Part shown: piece by piece, positions 19,160-27,706 of the stretch
How positions within the stretch are numbered: position 1 is the first letter of the stretch
Layout: each line of letters starts with the position of its first letter
From: an uncultured Alphaproteobacteria bacterium
GTDB taxonomy: Bacteria > Pseudomonadota > Alphaproteobacteria > Rhizobiales > Ancalomicrobiaceae
Assembly: GCA_937864925.1 (NCBI GenBank)
Contig: CALMFH010000065.1
Span: 1 to 64,000 of the forward strand
Reading direction: 5' to 3'
Length of the DNA stretch: 64,000 nucleotides
Notes under the pieces: generated by a model
Databases searched by the model: none
What the model was told of the DNA's origin: nothing
What the model saw: only the letters and a program-made list of their open reading frames with translations
Made by a program: the position numbers and the translations under genes

Positions 19160-20808
19160 GATGCACCCGTCTGTCGCTCGGCCGCGATCTCGGCCAGTAC
19201 GCCGCGCGCCTCGAGTTCTTCGCGCACCATGCGCTTCGGCACCTTGCCGTAGCCGGAGCGGGGAAGAGCGTCCCAGAAGACGAAGCGGCGCGGCATCTTG
19301 TAGCGTGGGATCTCGGCGGCGAGCGCCGCGGCGAGCCGCCCCTCGTCGATTTCCGCCCCCTCGCGGGCGACGCACACCGCCACCCCGACCTCGCCCCACA
19401 GCGGATCGGGCACCCCGAGCACCGCCACTTCGGCGATCTCCGGGAAGGTCAGGATCTTCTCCTCGATCTCGCGCGGATAGATGTTGGAGCCGCCGGAGAT
19501 GTACATGTCCGAGGCCCGACCGGTGAGGTAGACGAAGCCCTCCTCGTCGACATGGCCGAGATCGCCGGTGCGGAACCAGCCGTCGTGGAACGCCTTGGCG
19601 TTCGCCGCCGGGTCGTCGTAGTAGCCGGCGAAGACCGCCGGGCCGATGACGCAGATCTCGCCGGTCTCGTGCGGCCCGAGTTCGCGCCCGTCGGCGTCGC
19701 GGATCGAGATCTGCATGCCCGTCCTCGGATAGCCGCAGCTGCCGATGTGCGCCGCCGGCCCGTCGTCGAGCGTGTGCTCCCGCGTCGGCAGCACGGTGAT
19801 GTTGCCGGTCACTTCGCCGAGGCCGAAGTACTGGACCAGCACCGGCCCGAGGGTTGCGAGCGCCCGCTTCTGATCTTCGCGATACATCGGTGCCCCGGCG
19901 TAGATGACGTGCCTGAGGCTCGAATGGTCGTGTTCGCCGACCGAGGGGTGTTCGACCATCAGCTTCAGGATGGTCGGCACGGTGAAGAGATTGGTCACCC
20001 GATGCGTCGCGATCAGCCGCCACGCCTCGGCGACGTCGAACTTCTCCGAGGGCATCAGGATGGTCGGCGCGCCGCGCGCCAGGATGTTCAGGAAATGCAC
20101 CCCCGCCCCGTGGCTGAGCGGCGCCACCACCAGCGAGGCGTCGGCCTCGGTCGTCCCCGGCAGCAGGTCGGCGAGGTGGTTGGTGATCACGAAGGCCATC
20201 TGGCCATGGGTCAGCACCGCCGCCTTCGATCGCCCGGTGGTGCCCGAGGTGAAGAAGAACCAGCAGGGATCGTCGTGCTCGACCGCGGCTTCCGCGATCT
20301 CGGCGCCGCGATGGGCGGCGATGCGCTCGCCGACGTCGGCCTCGCCGAAGCCGGTGTCGCGCGCCGCCTCGTCGAAGCGCCAGACGAACTCGATCGTCGT
20401 CGCCTCGGCCGCGACGACGGCGGCATGCTCGGGGAAGTCGCCGTGGCAGAGGAAGCCACGGGCGCCGGCCGAGACGGCGAGCACCGCCACCTCCTTCGGC
20501 ATCAGCCGGAAATTCGCCGGGACCCACACCGCGCCGATGCGGAAGCAGGCGAACATCGACAGGATCATCTGCACGGTGTTCTTGGAATGGACGAGGACGC
20601 GGTCACCCTTGCCGATGCCGCGCGCCGTGAGCGCCCCGGCCAGAGCCTCCGCCTGCGCCGCCACCTCCGCCCAGGTCCAGGTCGCCTCGCCTTTGACGAA
20701 GGCGGTGTGGCGCGGCAGTCGCCGCGCCGTCTGAGTGAGGAGGTGGGTGAGGTTCATCACCCGCCGCGTGACCGGCGCGACGCCGCCGAGAGGTACGGTG
20801 TCGCTCAT
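19156..20808 (-). CDS. AMP-binding acyl-CoA synthetase/ligase
   Basis: 550 aa adenylate-forming enzyme that would activate a carboxylic acid with ATP and CoA. Motifs: WFFFTSGTTGRSKAAVLTHGQM (P-loop-like A3), YFGLGEVTGNITVLP (A5), GWFRTGDLGHVDEEGFVYLTGRASD (A7/A8), SGGSNIYPREIEEKIL, and the catalytic lysine region RSGYGKVPKRMV near the C-terminus. The acid is not known. Its ATG overlaps the thiolase stop (ATGA), and its own stop overlaps the GTG of the PPC protein, so the three genes are tightly coupled. Confidence 0.9.
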   Translation of the reverse strand: MSDTVPLGGVAPVTRRVMNLTHLLTQTARRLPRHTAFVKGEATWTWAEVAAQAEALAGALTARGIGKGDRVLVHSKNTVQMILSMFACFRIGAVWVPANFRLMPKEVAVLAVSAGARGFLCHGDFPEHAAVVAAEATTIEFVWRFDEAARDTGFGEADVGERIAAHRGAEIAEAAVEHDDPCWFFFTSGTTGRSKAAVLTHGQMAFVITNHLADLLPGTTEADASLVVAPLSHGAGVHFLNILARGAPTILMPSEKFDVAEAWRLIATHRVTNLFTVPTILKLMVEHPSVGEHDHSSLRHVIYAGAPMYREDQKRALATLGPVLVQYFGLGEVTGNITVLPTREHTLDDGPAAHIGSCGYPRTGMQISIRDADGRELGPHETGEICVIGPAVFAGYYDDPAANAKAFHDGWFRTGDLGHVDEEGFVYLTGRASDMYISGGSNIYPREIEEKILTFPEIAEVAVLGVPDPLWGEVGVAVCVAREGAEIDEGRLAAALAAEIPRYKMPRRFVFWDALPRSGYGKVPKRMVREELEARGVLAEIAAERQTGAS

Positions 20809-21977
20809 CGCGTCCGCTCCAGGATCGTGACATAGTTGGCGACCGCCGCCCCGCCCATGTTGAAGACCCCGGCGAGACGGGCCCCGTCGAGCTGCATGTC
20901 TCCGGCCTCGCCCGAGAGCTGCATCGCCGCCATGACGTGCTGCGACACTCCGGTGGCGCCGATCGGATGTCCGCGCGACTTCAAGCCGCCCGAGAGATTG
21001 ACCGGCAGCCGCCCGCCGCGCCGGGTCGCGCCCTCGCGGGCCGCCTTCCAGCCCTCGCCGGGGGCGGCGAGCCCCATCGCCTCGTATTCGATCATCTCGG
21101 CGACGGTGAAACAGTCGTGGGTCTCGACCAGATCGAGATCGTCGATCGTCAGCCCGGCGGCGGTCAGCGCCGCCCGCCACGCCCGATGGGCGCCGTCGAA
21201 GGCGATCGGGTCGCGGCGCGACAGCGGCAGGAAGTCGTTGGCCTGGACGCGGGCACGGATGGCGACGGCGCGGGCGAGGCTCGCCGCCGTCTCGGCATCG
21301 GCGATCACCAGCGCCGCTGCGCCGTCGGAGACGAGCGAGCAGTCGGTGCGCCGAAGTGGCCCGGCGACGAGCGGGTTCTTCTCCGACACGGTGTTGCAGA
21401 AGTCGAAGCCGAAGTCCTTGCGCATGTGGGCGTGAGGATTCCTCACCCCGTTCTCGTGGTTCTTGGCGGCGATCATCGCCAGCTCGGCGCTGCGGTCGCC
21501 GTGGCGTTGGAAATAGTGGGCGGCGATCTTGCCGAAGATGCCGGCGAACCCGGCGTCGACCATCGCCTCCTCCGGCCGATAGCAGGCGGAGAGCAGGATC
21601 TCGCCGACCGCCGCCGTCGGCGTCGCCGTCATCTTCTCGGCGCCCACCACCAACGCGATCCGCCCGCGCCCGCTCGCGATGAAGTCGCACGCCGCGTTGA
21701 GCGCCGCGGAGCCGGTGGCACAGGCGTTCTCGAGATGCACCGCCGGCACGTGACCGAGCTCGGGCACCGCCGTGCCCACCAGGGCCGCCTCGAAACCCTG
21801 GCGCGAGAAGCCGTTGTTGTAGCTGCCGACGGTGACCAGATCGACGTCGGCCGGCCCGATCCCGGCGTGATCGAGCGCCGCGCCGGCGACGCGGCCGATG
21901 AGGCTCTCGACGTCCGGGTCGTCGAGCTTGCCGAAGGGTGAGTGTGCCCAGCCGACGATGGCGGCGCTGTGGGGCAT
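20805..21977 (-). CDS. Thiolase-family protein (SCP2/acetyl-CoA acetyltransferase-like)
   Basis: 390 aa. Thiolase-fold enzyme of the SCP2-type branch: nucleophile cysteine in HLENACATGSAALNAA, histidine in ETHDCFTVAEMIEYEAMGL, and GGLKSRGHPIGATGVSQ with the C-terminal catalytic His. It would carry out or reverse beta-ketoacyl-CoA cleavage. A strong AGGAGG site precedes the ATG. It leads a leftward three-gene operon with an acyl-CoA ligase and a PPC-domain protein, a plausible carboxylic-acid degradation unit. The divergent neighbour is an FAD oxidoreductase. Confidence 0.88.
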   Translation of the reverse strand: MPHSAAIVGWAHSPFGKLDDPDVESLIGRVAGAALDHAGIGPADVDLVTVGSYNNGFSRQGFEAALVGTAVPELGHVPAVHLENACATGSAALNAACDFIASGRGRIALVVGAEKMTATPTAAVGEILLSACYRPEEAMVDAGFAGIFGKIAAHYFQRHGDRSAELAMIAAKNHENGVRNPHAHMRKDFGFDFCNTVSEKNPLVAGPLRRTDCSLVSDGAAALVIADAETAASLARAVAIRARVQANDFLPLSRRDPIAFDGAHRAWRAALTAAGLTIDDLDLVETHDCFTVAEMIEYEAMGLAAPGEGWKAAREGATRRGGRLPVNLSGGLKSRGHPIGATGVSQHVMAAMQLSGEAGDMQLDGARLAGVFNMGGAAVANYVTILERTR

Positions 21978-22189
21978 GGCTGTCCTCCTGTCGCGCCGTT
22001 TCAGCGATCCGGCCGGAAAGGCGGTGCTCGGCGTCTCGGTTCATCCCTCGGCCGAGGGGGCGGTGCCGCTCCTCGACGAGGCGCGATTGTAATCGTCGGC
22101 GGGATCGGCACAATCCGCCCGCTGCGAACGAAGCGCCGCCGCATCGCCGGGGGCACGTCCCCTCGAGGGACCATCCGAGCGGAGGGGAC

Positions 22190-23311
22190 ATGGCCGAGAC
22201 GGTCGACGTGGTCGTGGTGGGAGCCGGCGCGGTCGGGCTGGCGGTGGCGCGCGCCCTCGCCCTCGCCGGCCGCGAGGTCATGGTGCTGGAGGCCGAGGAC
22301 GCCATCGGCACCGGAACCACCGCCCGCAATTCCGAGGTGATCCACGCCGGTCTCTACTATCCTGCCGGCAGCCTCAAGGCGAAATTCTGCGTCGAGGGCC
22401 GACGCGCCCTCTATGCCTACGCCGCCTCCCGCGGCGTCGCCGCCGTGCCCGTCGGCAAGCTGATCGTCGCCACCGACGCGAGCCAATTGACGATCCTCGA
22501 CGACATCGCCGCCGCGGCGTGGACGAACGGCGTCGACGACCTCGTCCGCCTCGACGCCCCTGCCGCCGCCGAGCTCGAACCGGCGGTCAACTCTGTCGGC
22601 GCGCTCTTCTCCCCCTCCACCGGCATCCTCGACAGCCATGCCTACATGCTGGCACTCGACGCCGACCTCGAGACCGCCGGCGGCCTCGTCGCGCTGAAGA
22701 GCCCGGTCGTCGGCGGTCGAGCCACGGCCTCGGGGGTCGAACTCGACGTCGGCGGCGACGATCCGATCACGCTCGTCGCCCGGACGGTGGTGAACGCCGC
22801 CGGCCACGGGGCGCCGCGGCTCGCCGCGGCGATCGCCGGCATCGACACCGCGACGGTGCCCCGAGCCCGTCTCGCCAAAGGCAACTACTTCGCGCTCTCG
22901 GGGGTGCGCGCGCCGTTCCGCCACCTCGTCTACCCGGTTCCCGAGCCCGGTGGCCTCGGCATTCACGCCACCCTCGACCTCGGCGGCGCCGTGCGCTTCG
23001 GTCCCGACGTCGAATGGATCGATGCGCCCGACCTGACCGTCGATCCGGCGCGGGCGACACGCTTCTACGCCGCCATCCGTCGCTATTGGCCGGGATTGCC
23101 CGACGGCGCCCTACAGCCGAGTTTCGCCGGCCTCCGCCCGAAGATCACCGGCCCCGGCGAGCCCGCCGCCGATTTCGCCGTCCATGGCCCCGAGACCCAC
23201 GGCATCGCCGGTCTGTGGAACCTCTACGGCATCGAATCGCCGGGCCTCACCTCGTCGCTGGCGATCGCCGTCCATCTCGCCGGCGCCATCGCCGCCGAAG
23301 GTCGGCCGTAG
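22190..23311 (+). CDS. FAD-dependent oxidoreductase (L-2-hydroxyglutarate dehydrogenase-like, DAO family)
   Basis: 373 aa. The N-terminal dinucleotide fold is VDVVVVGAGAVGLAVARALALAGREVMVLEAE, followed by GTGTTARNSEVIHAGLYYPAGSLKAKFC, which is characteristic of the LhgO/L2HGDH group. The C-terminal part (FAGLRPKITGPGEP; GLWNLYGIESPGLTSSLAIA) also fits. It probably oxidises a 2-hydroxy acid and passes electrons to quinone, at the membrane surface. The ATG at 22190 follows GGAGGGG. It is divergent from the thiolase operon and is the last gene before the nif island. Confidence 0.87.
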   Translation: MAETVDVVVVGAGAVGLAVARALALAGREVMVLEAEDAIGTGTTARNSEVIHAGLYYPAGSLKAKFCVEGRRALYAYAASRGVAAVPVGKLIVATDASQLTILDDIAAAAWTNGVDDLVRLDAPAAAELEPAVNSVGALFSPSTGILDSHAYMLALDADLETAGGLVALKSPVVGGRATASGVELDVGGDDPITLVARTVVNAAGHGAPRLAAAIAGIDTATVPRARLAKGNYFALSGVRAPFRHLVYPVPEPGGLGIHATLDLGGAVRFGPDVEWIDAPDLTVDPARATRFYAAIRRYWPGLPDGALQPSFAGLRPKITGPGEPAADFAVHGPETHGIAGLWNLYGIESPGLTSSLAIAVHLAGAIAAEGRP

Positions 23312-23787
23312 TTCCACACCCCGGAAAGCAGAAAACCCCGGGGTGCGAGACGGTCGTCTCGGCATCCGGGGTTTCGCGCGAGGACCACCGTCGCCACCCC
23401 GCCACCCGCCAGTACATCCGTGGTCGGCGCGGTGGGGAGGGACGTCGTCCCCGAAGATCGTCGCGCGGCCGGCGTATCGCCGCTCGTCGAGATCGTCTGC
23501 GGACCACTCTGCGGGAACATCGTGAAGAAAATGTGAAGGCGGTGTGCGGGAAGAGGAAACGCCTCCCGCATCGGATCTCTGCGGGCGCTTCCCCACACCT
23601 CCGCTCCGGGCGTCGGCGGCGTGACGGTGGTGCCCCACCTGCGCGACCATTGTGCACCTGCGAGATGGGTTGCTCACAAATGCAGCGTGACATTTCGTCG
23701 GGCACGCCCCAGCATCTGCAGTATCCCGGACAGATCTTCCGGCATGAAAATTGCCGGAAAAGAGGGAGATCTGGAAGGAGAAGATCG
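23312..23787. other. nifA upstream region
   Basis: 476 bases with no convincing gene. Apart from the hairpin at 23333-23374, it holds a perfect 8-base inverted repeat TTCCGGCA-N7-TGCCGGAA (23737-23759), 28 bases before the nifA ATG. I found no TGGCAC-N5-TTGC element and no TGT-N10-ACA site, so nifA is probably not transcribed from a sigma-54 promoter here. The spacing and symmetry of the repeat suit an operator or a leader hairpin. Confidence 0.5.
23333..23374. terminator. Hairpin after the FAD oxidoreductase gene
   Basis: An interrupted inverted repeat starts 22 bases after the stop codon: outer arms AAACCCCGG / CCGGGGTTT and inner arms GAGAC / GTCTC, loop GGTC. The A-rich left edge and T-containing right edge make it a plausible, possibly bidirectional, terminator separating the housekeeping region from nifA. 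Confidence 0.6.
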
Positions 23788-25611
23788 ATGGGTATGCCCA
23801 CCGCCGCCGTATTCGGCGCGGGTGAGGATCGTCACGCCGATGCAACGTCTTCACCGCCGCCGCCCACCGAAGTCGGTGCCAAGGCGAATGTGGAGATGGC
23901 GCTGTTCGGGATCTATGAGATCTCGAAGATCCTGACCACGCCGGCACGCCTCGAGATCGCTCTGTCGAACGTCGTCAACGTCCTGACGTCGTTCCTCAGG
24001 ATGCGCTGTGGCATGATCGTCGTGCTCGACGATCCCGGCGAGATCGAGATCGTCGCTGCGGCCGGCTGGACGCGCCAGGGCGGCGGCCGTGCCATCGACA
24101 GCCTGCCGCGGACCGTCATCGATCGCATCGTCGCCACCGCGACCCCGCTCGTCGTCCACGACGTCGCCCACGACCCCCTCTTCGCCGGCGCCAAGGGGCT
24201 GGTGGCGGAGGCGACCGACGCCCGCGTCTCCTTCCTCGGGGTGCCGATCAAGGCGGCCGACAAAGTGGTCGGAACGCTCTCCATCGACCGCGTCTGGGAC
24301 GGACGCACCCGCTTCCGCATCGACGACGACCTGCGCTTCCTGTCGATGGTGGCCAATCTCGCCGGCCAGACGGTACGCCTCCACCGCATCCTCGCCGCCG
24401 ACCGTCAGCGCCTGCTCGACGAGCGCGGGGCATTGGAAAAAGCGCTCGGCAATGAACTCGAGGGTCGGGTCAAGGGTCCGCCGCCGAAGATCGCGGGCAT
24501 CGTCGGCGAGAGCGAACCGGTCAAGCGGGTGCTCGCCACCATCGCCGTGGTGGCGCGATCGAATTCGACCGTGCTGCTGCGTGGCGAGAGCGGCACCGGC
24601 AAGGAGCTCTTCGCCCGGGCGATCCACGATCTCTCGCCGCGCAAGGCGAAGCCCTTCATCAAACTCAACTGCGCCGCTCTGCCCGAGAGCGTGCTCGAAA
24701 GCGAGCTCTTCGGCCACGAGAAGGGCTCGTTCACCGGCGCCGTGGCGACGCGCGCCGGCCGCTTCGAGAGCGCCCACGGCGGCACGCTGCTGCTCGACGA
24801 GATCGGCGAGATATCGCCCGCTTTCCAGGCCAAGCTGCTGCGTGTCCTGCAGGAGGGCGAGTTCGAGCGGGTCGGCGGCAACAAGACGCTGAAGGTCGAC
24901 GTCCGCCTCGTCTGCGCCACCAACAGGAACCTCGAAGAGGCGGTGGCCAAGGGCGAATTCCGAGCCGATCTCTACTACCGCATCAACGTCGTGCCGGTGT
25001 TCCTGCCGCCGCTGCGCGATCGTCCCGGCGACATCCCCCATCTCGCCCGCGCCTTCGTCGAACGCTTCAACACCGAGAACGGCCGTCACCTGACCGTCGC
25101 CGCATCGGGCATGGAGATGCTCAAACGCTGCTACTTCCCCGGCAACGTGCGCGAGCTCGAGAACTGCGTCCGCCGTACCGCGACGCTCGCCCACGGCGAT
25201 CAGATCGTCGCCGCCGACTTCGCCTGTCACACCGGCACCTGCCTCTCCTCGCTCCTGTGGAAGAGCGCGCCGAAGCCGCCGGTCGCGCCGAACCCGATCG
25301 ACCAGTTGGCTTCGGGTGTCGTCACCGTGGCGCCGACACCCTCGTGGGGGGCACCGCCGGCCGTCGTCCCGGTCGCCCCGTCCGAGACGGCCGCCGTCGC
25401 GGCGACGGAGATCCCGTCGGGCCTGTGCGAACACGCCGCCGATCCCTCCTGCCCGGCACTGGGCGGCCGCCAGTCCGAACGCGACCGCCTGGTCGATGCC
25501 ATGGAGCGTTCCGGCTGGGTCCAGGCCAAGGCGGCCCGCCTCCTCGGGTTGACCCCCCGCCAGATCGGCTACGCCCTGAAGAAACACGACATCGAACTGA
25601 AGCGGTTCTGA
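23788..25611 (+). CDS. nifA: NifA, sigma-54-dependent activator of nitrogen-fixation genes
   Basis: 607 aa. An N-terminal GAF domain (about 45-195) is followed by an AAA+ sigma-54 interaction domain (about 235-455) with Walker A GESGTGKE (266-273), the sigma-54 contact loop as GSFTGA (usual form GAFTGA) and Walker [11 protein letters not shown]. Cys448, 460, 480 and 485 give the spacing C-x11-C-x19-C-x4-C, the metal-binding interdomain linker of oxygen-sensitive alphaproteobacterial NifA. A linker rich in Pro/Ala/Val leads to a Fis-type helix-turn-helix at the C-terminus ([23 protein letters not shown]). The ATG follows GGAAGGAG. No nifL is present, as expected for direct oxygen sensing. It should activate the sigma-54 promoters listed below. 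Confidence 0.97.
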   Translation: MGMPTAAVFGAGEDRHADATSSPPPPTEVGAKANVEMALFGIYEISKILTTPARLEIALSNVVNVLTSFLRMRCGMIVVLDDPGEIEIVAAAGWTRQGGGRAIDSLPRTVIDRIVATATPLVVHDVAHDPLFAGAKGLVAEATDARVSFLGVPIKAADKVVGTLSIDRVWDGRTRFRIDDDLRFLSMVANLAGQTVRLHRILAADRQRLLDERGALEKALGNELEGRVKGPPPKIAGIVGESEPVKRVLATIAVVARSNSTVLLRGESGTGKELFARAIHDLSPRKAKPFIKLNCAALPESVLESELFGHEKGSFTGAVATRAGRFESAHGGTLLLDEIGEISPAFQAKLLRVLQEGEFERVGGNKTLKVDVRLVCATNRNLEEAVAKGEFRADLYYRINVVPVFLPPLRDRPGDIPHLARAFVERFNTENGRHLTVAASGMEMLKRCYFPGNVRELENCVRRTATLAHGDQIVAADFACHTGTCLSSLLWKSAPKPPVAPNPIDQLASGVVTVAPTPSWGAPPAVVPVAPSETAAVAATEIPSGLCEHAADPSCPALGGRQSERDRLVDAMERSGWVQAKAARLLGLTPRQIGYALKKHDIELKRF

Positions 25612-25642
25612 GCGTCGATCTCCTCCTGTCGACGCCACGAGG

Positions 25643-25664
25643 CGGCCCGGAGCGATCCGGGCCG
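25643..25664 (+). terminator. Terminator hairpin between nifA and nifB
   Basis: Perfect 9-base stem CGGCCCGGA / TCCGGGCCG with loop GCGA, starting 31 bases after the nifA stop codon and followed by GTTCTC. It lies just before the NifA site of nifB, so it should insulate nifB from nifA read-through. Confidence 0.65.
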
Positions 25665-25689
25665 TTCTCATGTCCGGCATCGCCGTTCG

Positions 25690-25705
25690 TGTCGCACACC
25701 CGACA
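25690..25705. promoter_or_regulatory. NifA upstream activating site for nifB
   Basis: TGTCGCACACCCGACA matches the NifA consensus TGT-N10-ACA. It ends 75 bases before the -24 element of nifB. A second near-match (TGT-N10-GCA) lies at 25725-25740. Confidence 0.8.
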
Positions 25706-25779
25706 AGTGTGTCGACATCGCCGTTGTCGGTCTTCCGGCACGTAGCGAAAAATCGAGATGATTCAAGCGATGGAAGCGC

Positions 25780-25795
25780 TGGCACGGCCTTTGCG
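25780..25795 (+). promoter_or_regulatory. Sigma-54 (-24/-12) promoter of nifB
   Basis: TGGCACGGCCTTTGCG matches the RpoN consensus TGGCAC-N5-TTGC exactly, with GG and GC ten bases apart. It lies about 36 bases before the nifB ATG and should drive nifB-fdxN-LRV-nifZ-nifT and possibly the two deacylase-like genes beyond. Confidence 0.9.
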
Positions 25796-25831
25796 ATCTT
25801 CACCTCGAACCATACCGAGGGGAGTGGTCGT

Positions 25832-27316
25832 ATGAATCAGCCGATGATCTCACTCGACAGTCTGCTCCAGCCGATCGACATGCAGGCGCTCGAAACGACC
25901 GCGACATCGGGCGGCTGCGCCTCGTCGTCCTGCGGTTCGTCCGCCAAGCCCGACGACATGGACGCCGCCACCTGGGAGAAGATCAAGGATCATCCCTGCT
26001 ACTCCGAAGAGGCGCATCACTACTTCGCCCGGATGCACGTCGCCGTGGCGCCAGCCTGCAACATCCAGTGCAACTACTGCAACCGCAAGTACGATTGCGC
26101 CAACGAGAGCCGCCCGGGCGTCGTCTCCGAGAAGCTCACCCCCGATCAGGCGATGCGCAAGGTGGTCACGGTCGCCAACGAGGTACCGCAGCTCTCGGTC
26201 CTCGGTATCGCCGGCCCGGGCGACGCCTGCTACGACTGGAAGAAGACCAAGGCGACCTTCGCGGCGATCTCCAAGGAGATCCCCGACATCAAGCTGTGCA
26301 TCTCGACCAACGGCCTGGCACTGCCCGACCACGTCGACGAACTCGCCGAGATGAACGTCGACCACGTCACCATCACCATCAACATGGTCGATCCCGAGAT
26401 CGGCGCGAAGATCTATCCCTGGATCTACTACAACAAGCGTCGGTACGAAGGCGTCGAGGCAGCGCGCCTCCTGCACGAGCGCCAGATGCTCGGCCTGGAA
26501 ATGCTGACGGCGCGCGGCATTCTCACCAAGATCAACTCGGTGATGATCCCCGGCGTCAACGACGAACACCTCGTCGAGGTGAACAAGTGGGTGAAGGAGC
26601 GCGGCGCCTTCCTGCACAACGTCATGCCGCTGATCTCCGATCCCGCCCACGGCACGCACTACGGTCTGACCGGCCAGCGCGGGCCGACCGCGGCGGAACT
26701 GAAGGCACTCCAGGACCGGCTCGACGGCGGCGCCAAGCTGATGCGTCACTGCCGCCAGTGCCGCGCCGACGCCGTCGGCCTGCTCGGCGAGGATCGCGGT
26801 CAGGAGTTCACCCTCGACCAGCTGCCCGAAACCGTCACCTACGACCCGGCCAGGCGCGAAGCCTATCGCGAGGTCGTCGCCAAGGAGCGTGGCGACCACG
26901 TCGAGGCCAAGCAGGCGGCGGTGGCGGCGGTCAAGGAGGCCGGCACCGAGGCGAAGTTGCTCGTCGCCGTGGCCACCCAGGGCGGCGGCCGCATCAACCA
27001 GCATTTCGGCCACGCCAAGGAGTTCCAAGTCTACGAGGCGGGTCCGAAGGGCATCACCTTCGTCGGCCACCGCAAGGTCGAGGCCCAGTACTGCGAAGGC
27101 GGCTGGGGCGAGGACGCCACGCTCGACGGCGTGATCCAGGCCCTGGTCGGCGTCGAAGTGGTGTTGTGCTCGAAGATCGGCGACTGCCCGAAGGACATGC
27201 TGACGGCGGCCGGCATCCGCGCCACCGACGATTACGCCTTCGACTACATCGAGACGGCGATCGGCGCCCTCTATGCCGCCGAATTCGGCGTCGAGGCGAT
27301 TTCGGCGGTCGCCTGA
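25832..27316 (+). CDS. nifB: Nitrogenase cofactor biosynthesis protein NifB
   Basis: 494 aa radical-SAM enzyme that builds NifB-co, the 8Fe-9S-C precursor of the nitrogenase cofactors. The radical-SAM cluster is C-x3-C-x2-C at Cys76, 80 and 83 (ACNIQCNYCNRKYDC). Further conserved segments include VLGIAGPGDACYDWKKT, HVTITINMVDPEIG, KINSVMIPGVND and RHCRQCRADAVGLLGED. A NifX-like cofactor-binding domain forms the C-terminus (about 375-490, VAVATQGGGRINQHFGHAKEFQVYE). The start at 25832 follows GAGGGGAG. It is first in its operon and controlled by the sigma-54 element at 25780. Confidence 0.97.
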   Translation: MNQPMISLDSLLQPIDMQALETTATSGGCASSSCGSSAKPDDMDAATWEKIKDHPCYSEEAHHYFARMHVAVAPACNIQCNYCNRKYDCANESRPGVVSEKLTPDQAMRKVVTVANEVPQLSVLGIAGPGDACYDWKKTKATFAAISKEIPDIKLCISTNGLALPDHVDELAEMNVDHVTITINMVDPEIGAKIYPWIYYNKRRYEGVEAARLLHERQMLGLEMLTARGILTKINSVMIPGVNDEHLVEVNKWVKERGAFLHNVMPLISDPAHGTHYGLTGQRGPTAAELKALQDRLDGGAKLMRHCRQCRADAVGLLGEDRGQEFTLDQLPETVTYDPARREAYREVVAKERGDHVEAKQAAVAAVKEAGTEAKLLVAVATQGGGRINQHFGHAKEFQVYEAGPKGITFVGHRKVEAQYCEGGWGEDATLDGVIQALVGVEVVLCSKIGDCPKDMLTAAGIRATDDYAFDYIETAIGALYAAEFGVEAISAVA

Positions 27317-27399
27317 CCGTTCTCGTTTCCGGAGAGGGCGCGTCCGTCCGCTCCGGTGCTTCGTGGGTGTCGACGGAAGTTGGGCCGTCGTTCGCTCGC

Positions 27400-27439
27400 G
27401 CCGGGTCCGGTGGGTGATCACCGGACGGCCCCACCCGGC
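27400..27439 (+). other. Nested hairpin between nifB and fdxN
   Basis: Inner stem TCCGGTG / CACCGGA (27406-27412 with 27419-27425) lies inside an outer stem GCCGGG / CCCGGC (27400-27405 with 27434-27439). It sits 45 bases before fdxN and could stabilise or separate the nifB and fdxN messages. Confidence 0.45.
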
Positions 27440-27483
27440 GGATGACCGCCGACACGACGTGACGACCACAGGAGACAAGTCCC

Positions 27484-27675
27484 ATGGCCTTCAAGATCAT
27501 TGCCTCCCAATGCACCAGCTGCGGCGCCTGCGAGTTCGAATGCCCCTCCGCCGCCATCCGGATGAAGGGTGAGACCTACATCATCGATGCGGCCAAGTGC
27601 ACCGAATGCGACGGCATGGACACCCAACAGTGTGCCGCCGTCTGCCCGGTACCGAAGACCTGCATCAAGGCCTGA
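27484..27675 (+). CDS. fdxN: 2[4Fe-4S] ferredoxin, FdxN type
   Basis: 63 aa low-potential bacterial-type ferredoxin. The first cluster motif is [11 protein letters not shown] (Cys10, 13, 16, 20); the second is C-T-E-C with an insertion, then C-A-A-V-C (Cys39, 42, 50, 54), typical of nif-linked FdxN. Homologues next to nifB donate electrons for NifB-co synthesis or to nitrogenase reductase. An AGGAGA site precedes the ATG. It follows nifB by 167 bases with no sigma-54 element of its own, so it is probably in the nifB transcript. Confidence 0.93.
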   Translation: MAFKIIASQCTSCGACEFECPSAAIRMKGETYIIDAAKCTECDGMDTQQCAAVCPVPKTCIKA

Positions 27676-27706
27676 GGCCGCGCGGCGACGCGAGAAGGGG
27701 CGCCGC

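Noticed and set aside
23640-23700. TTGTGCAC and neighbouring sequence upstream of nifA as a NifA or FNR/FixK site
   Set aside because: TGT is not followed by ACA at ten bases, and there is no TTGAT-N4-ATCAA match.
23851-25803. 650-aa open frame opposite nifA
   Set aside because: Shadow; nifA on the plus strand is unambiguous and ends where this frame loses support.
26318-26335. TGGCAC inside nifB as a sigma-54 promoter
   Set aside because: The -12 half is absent; coding sequence.
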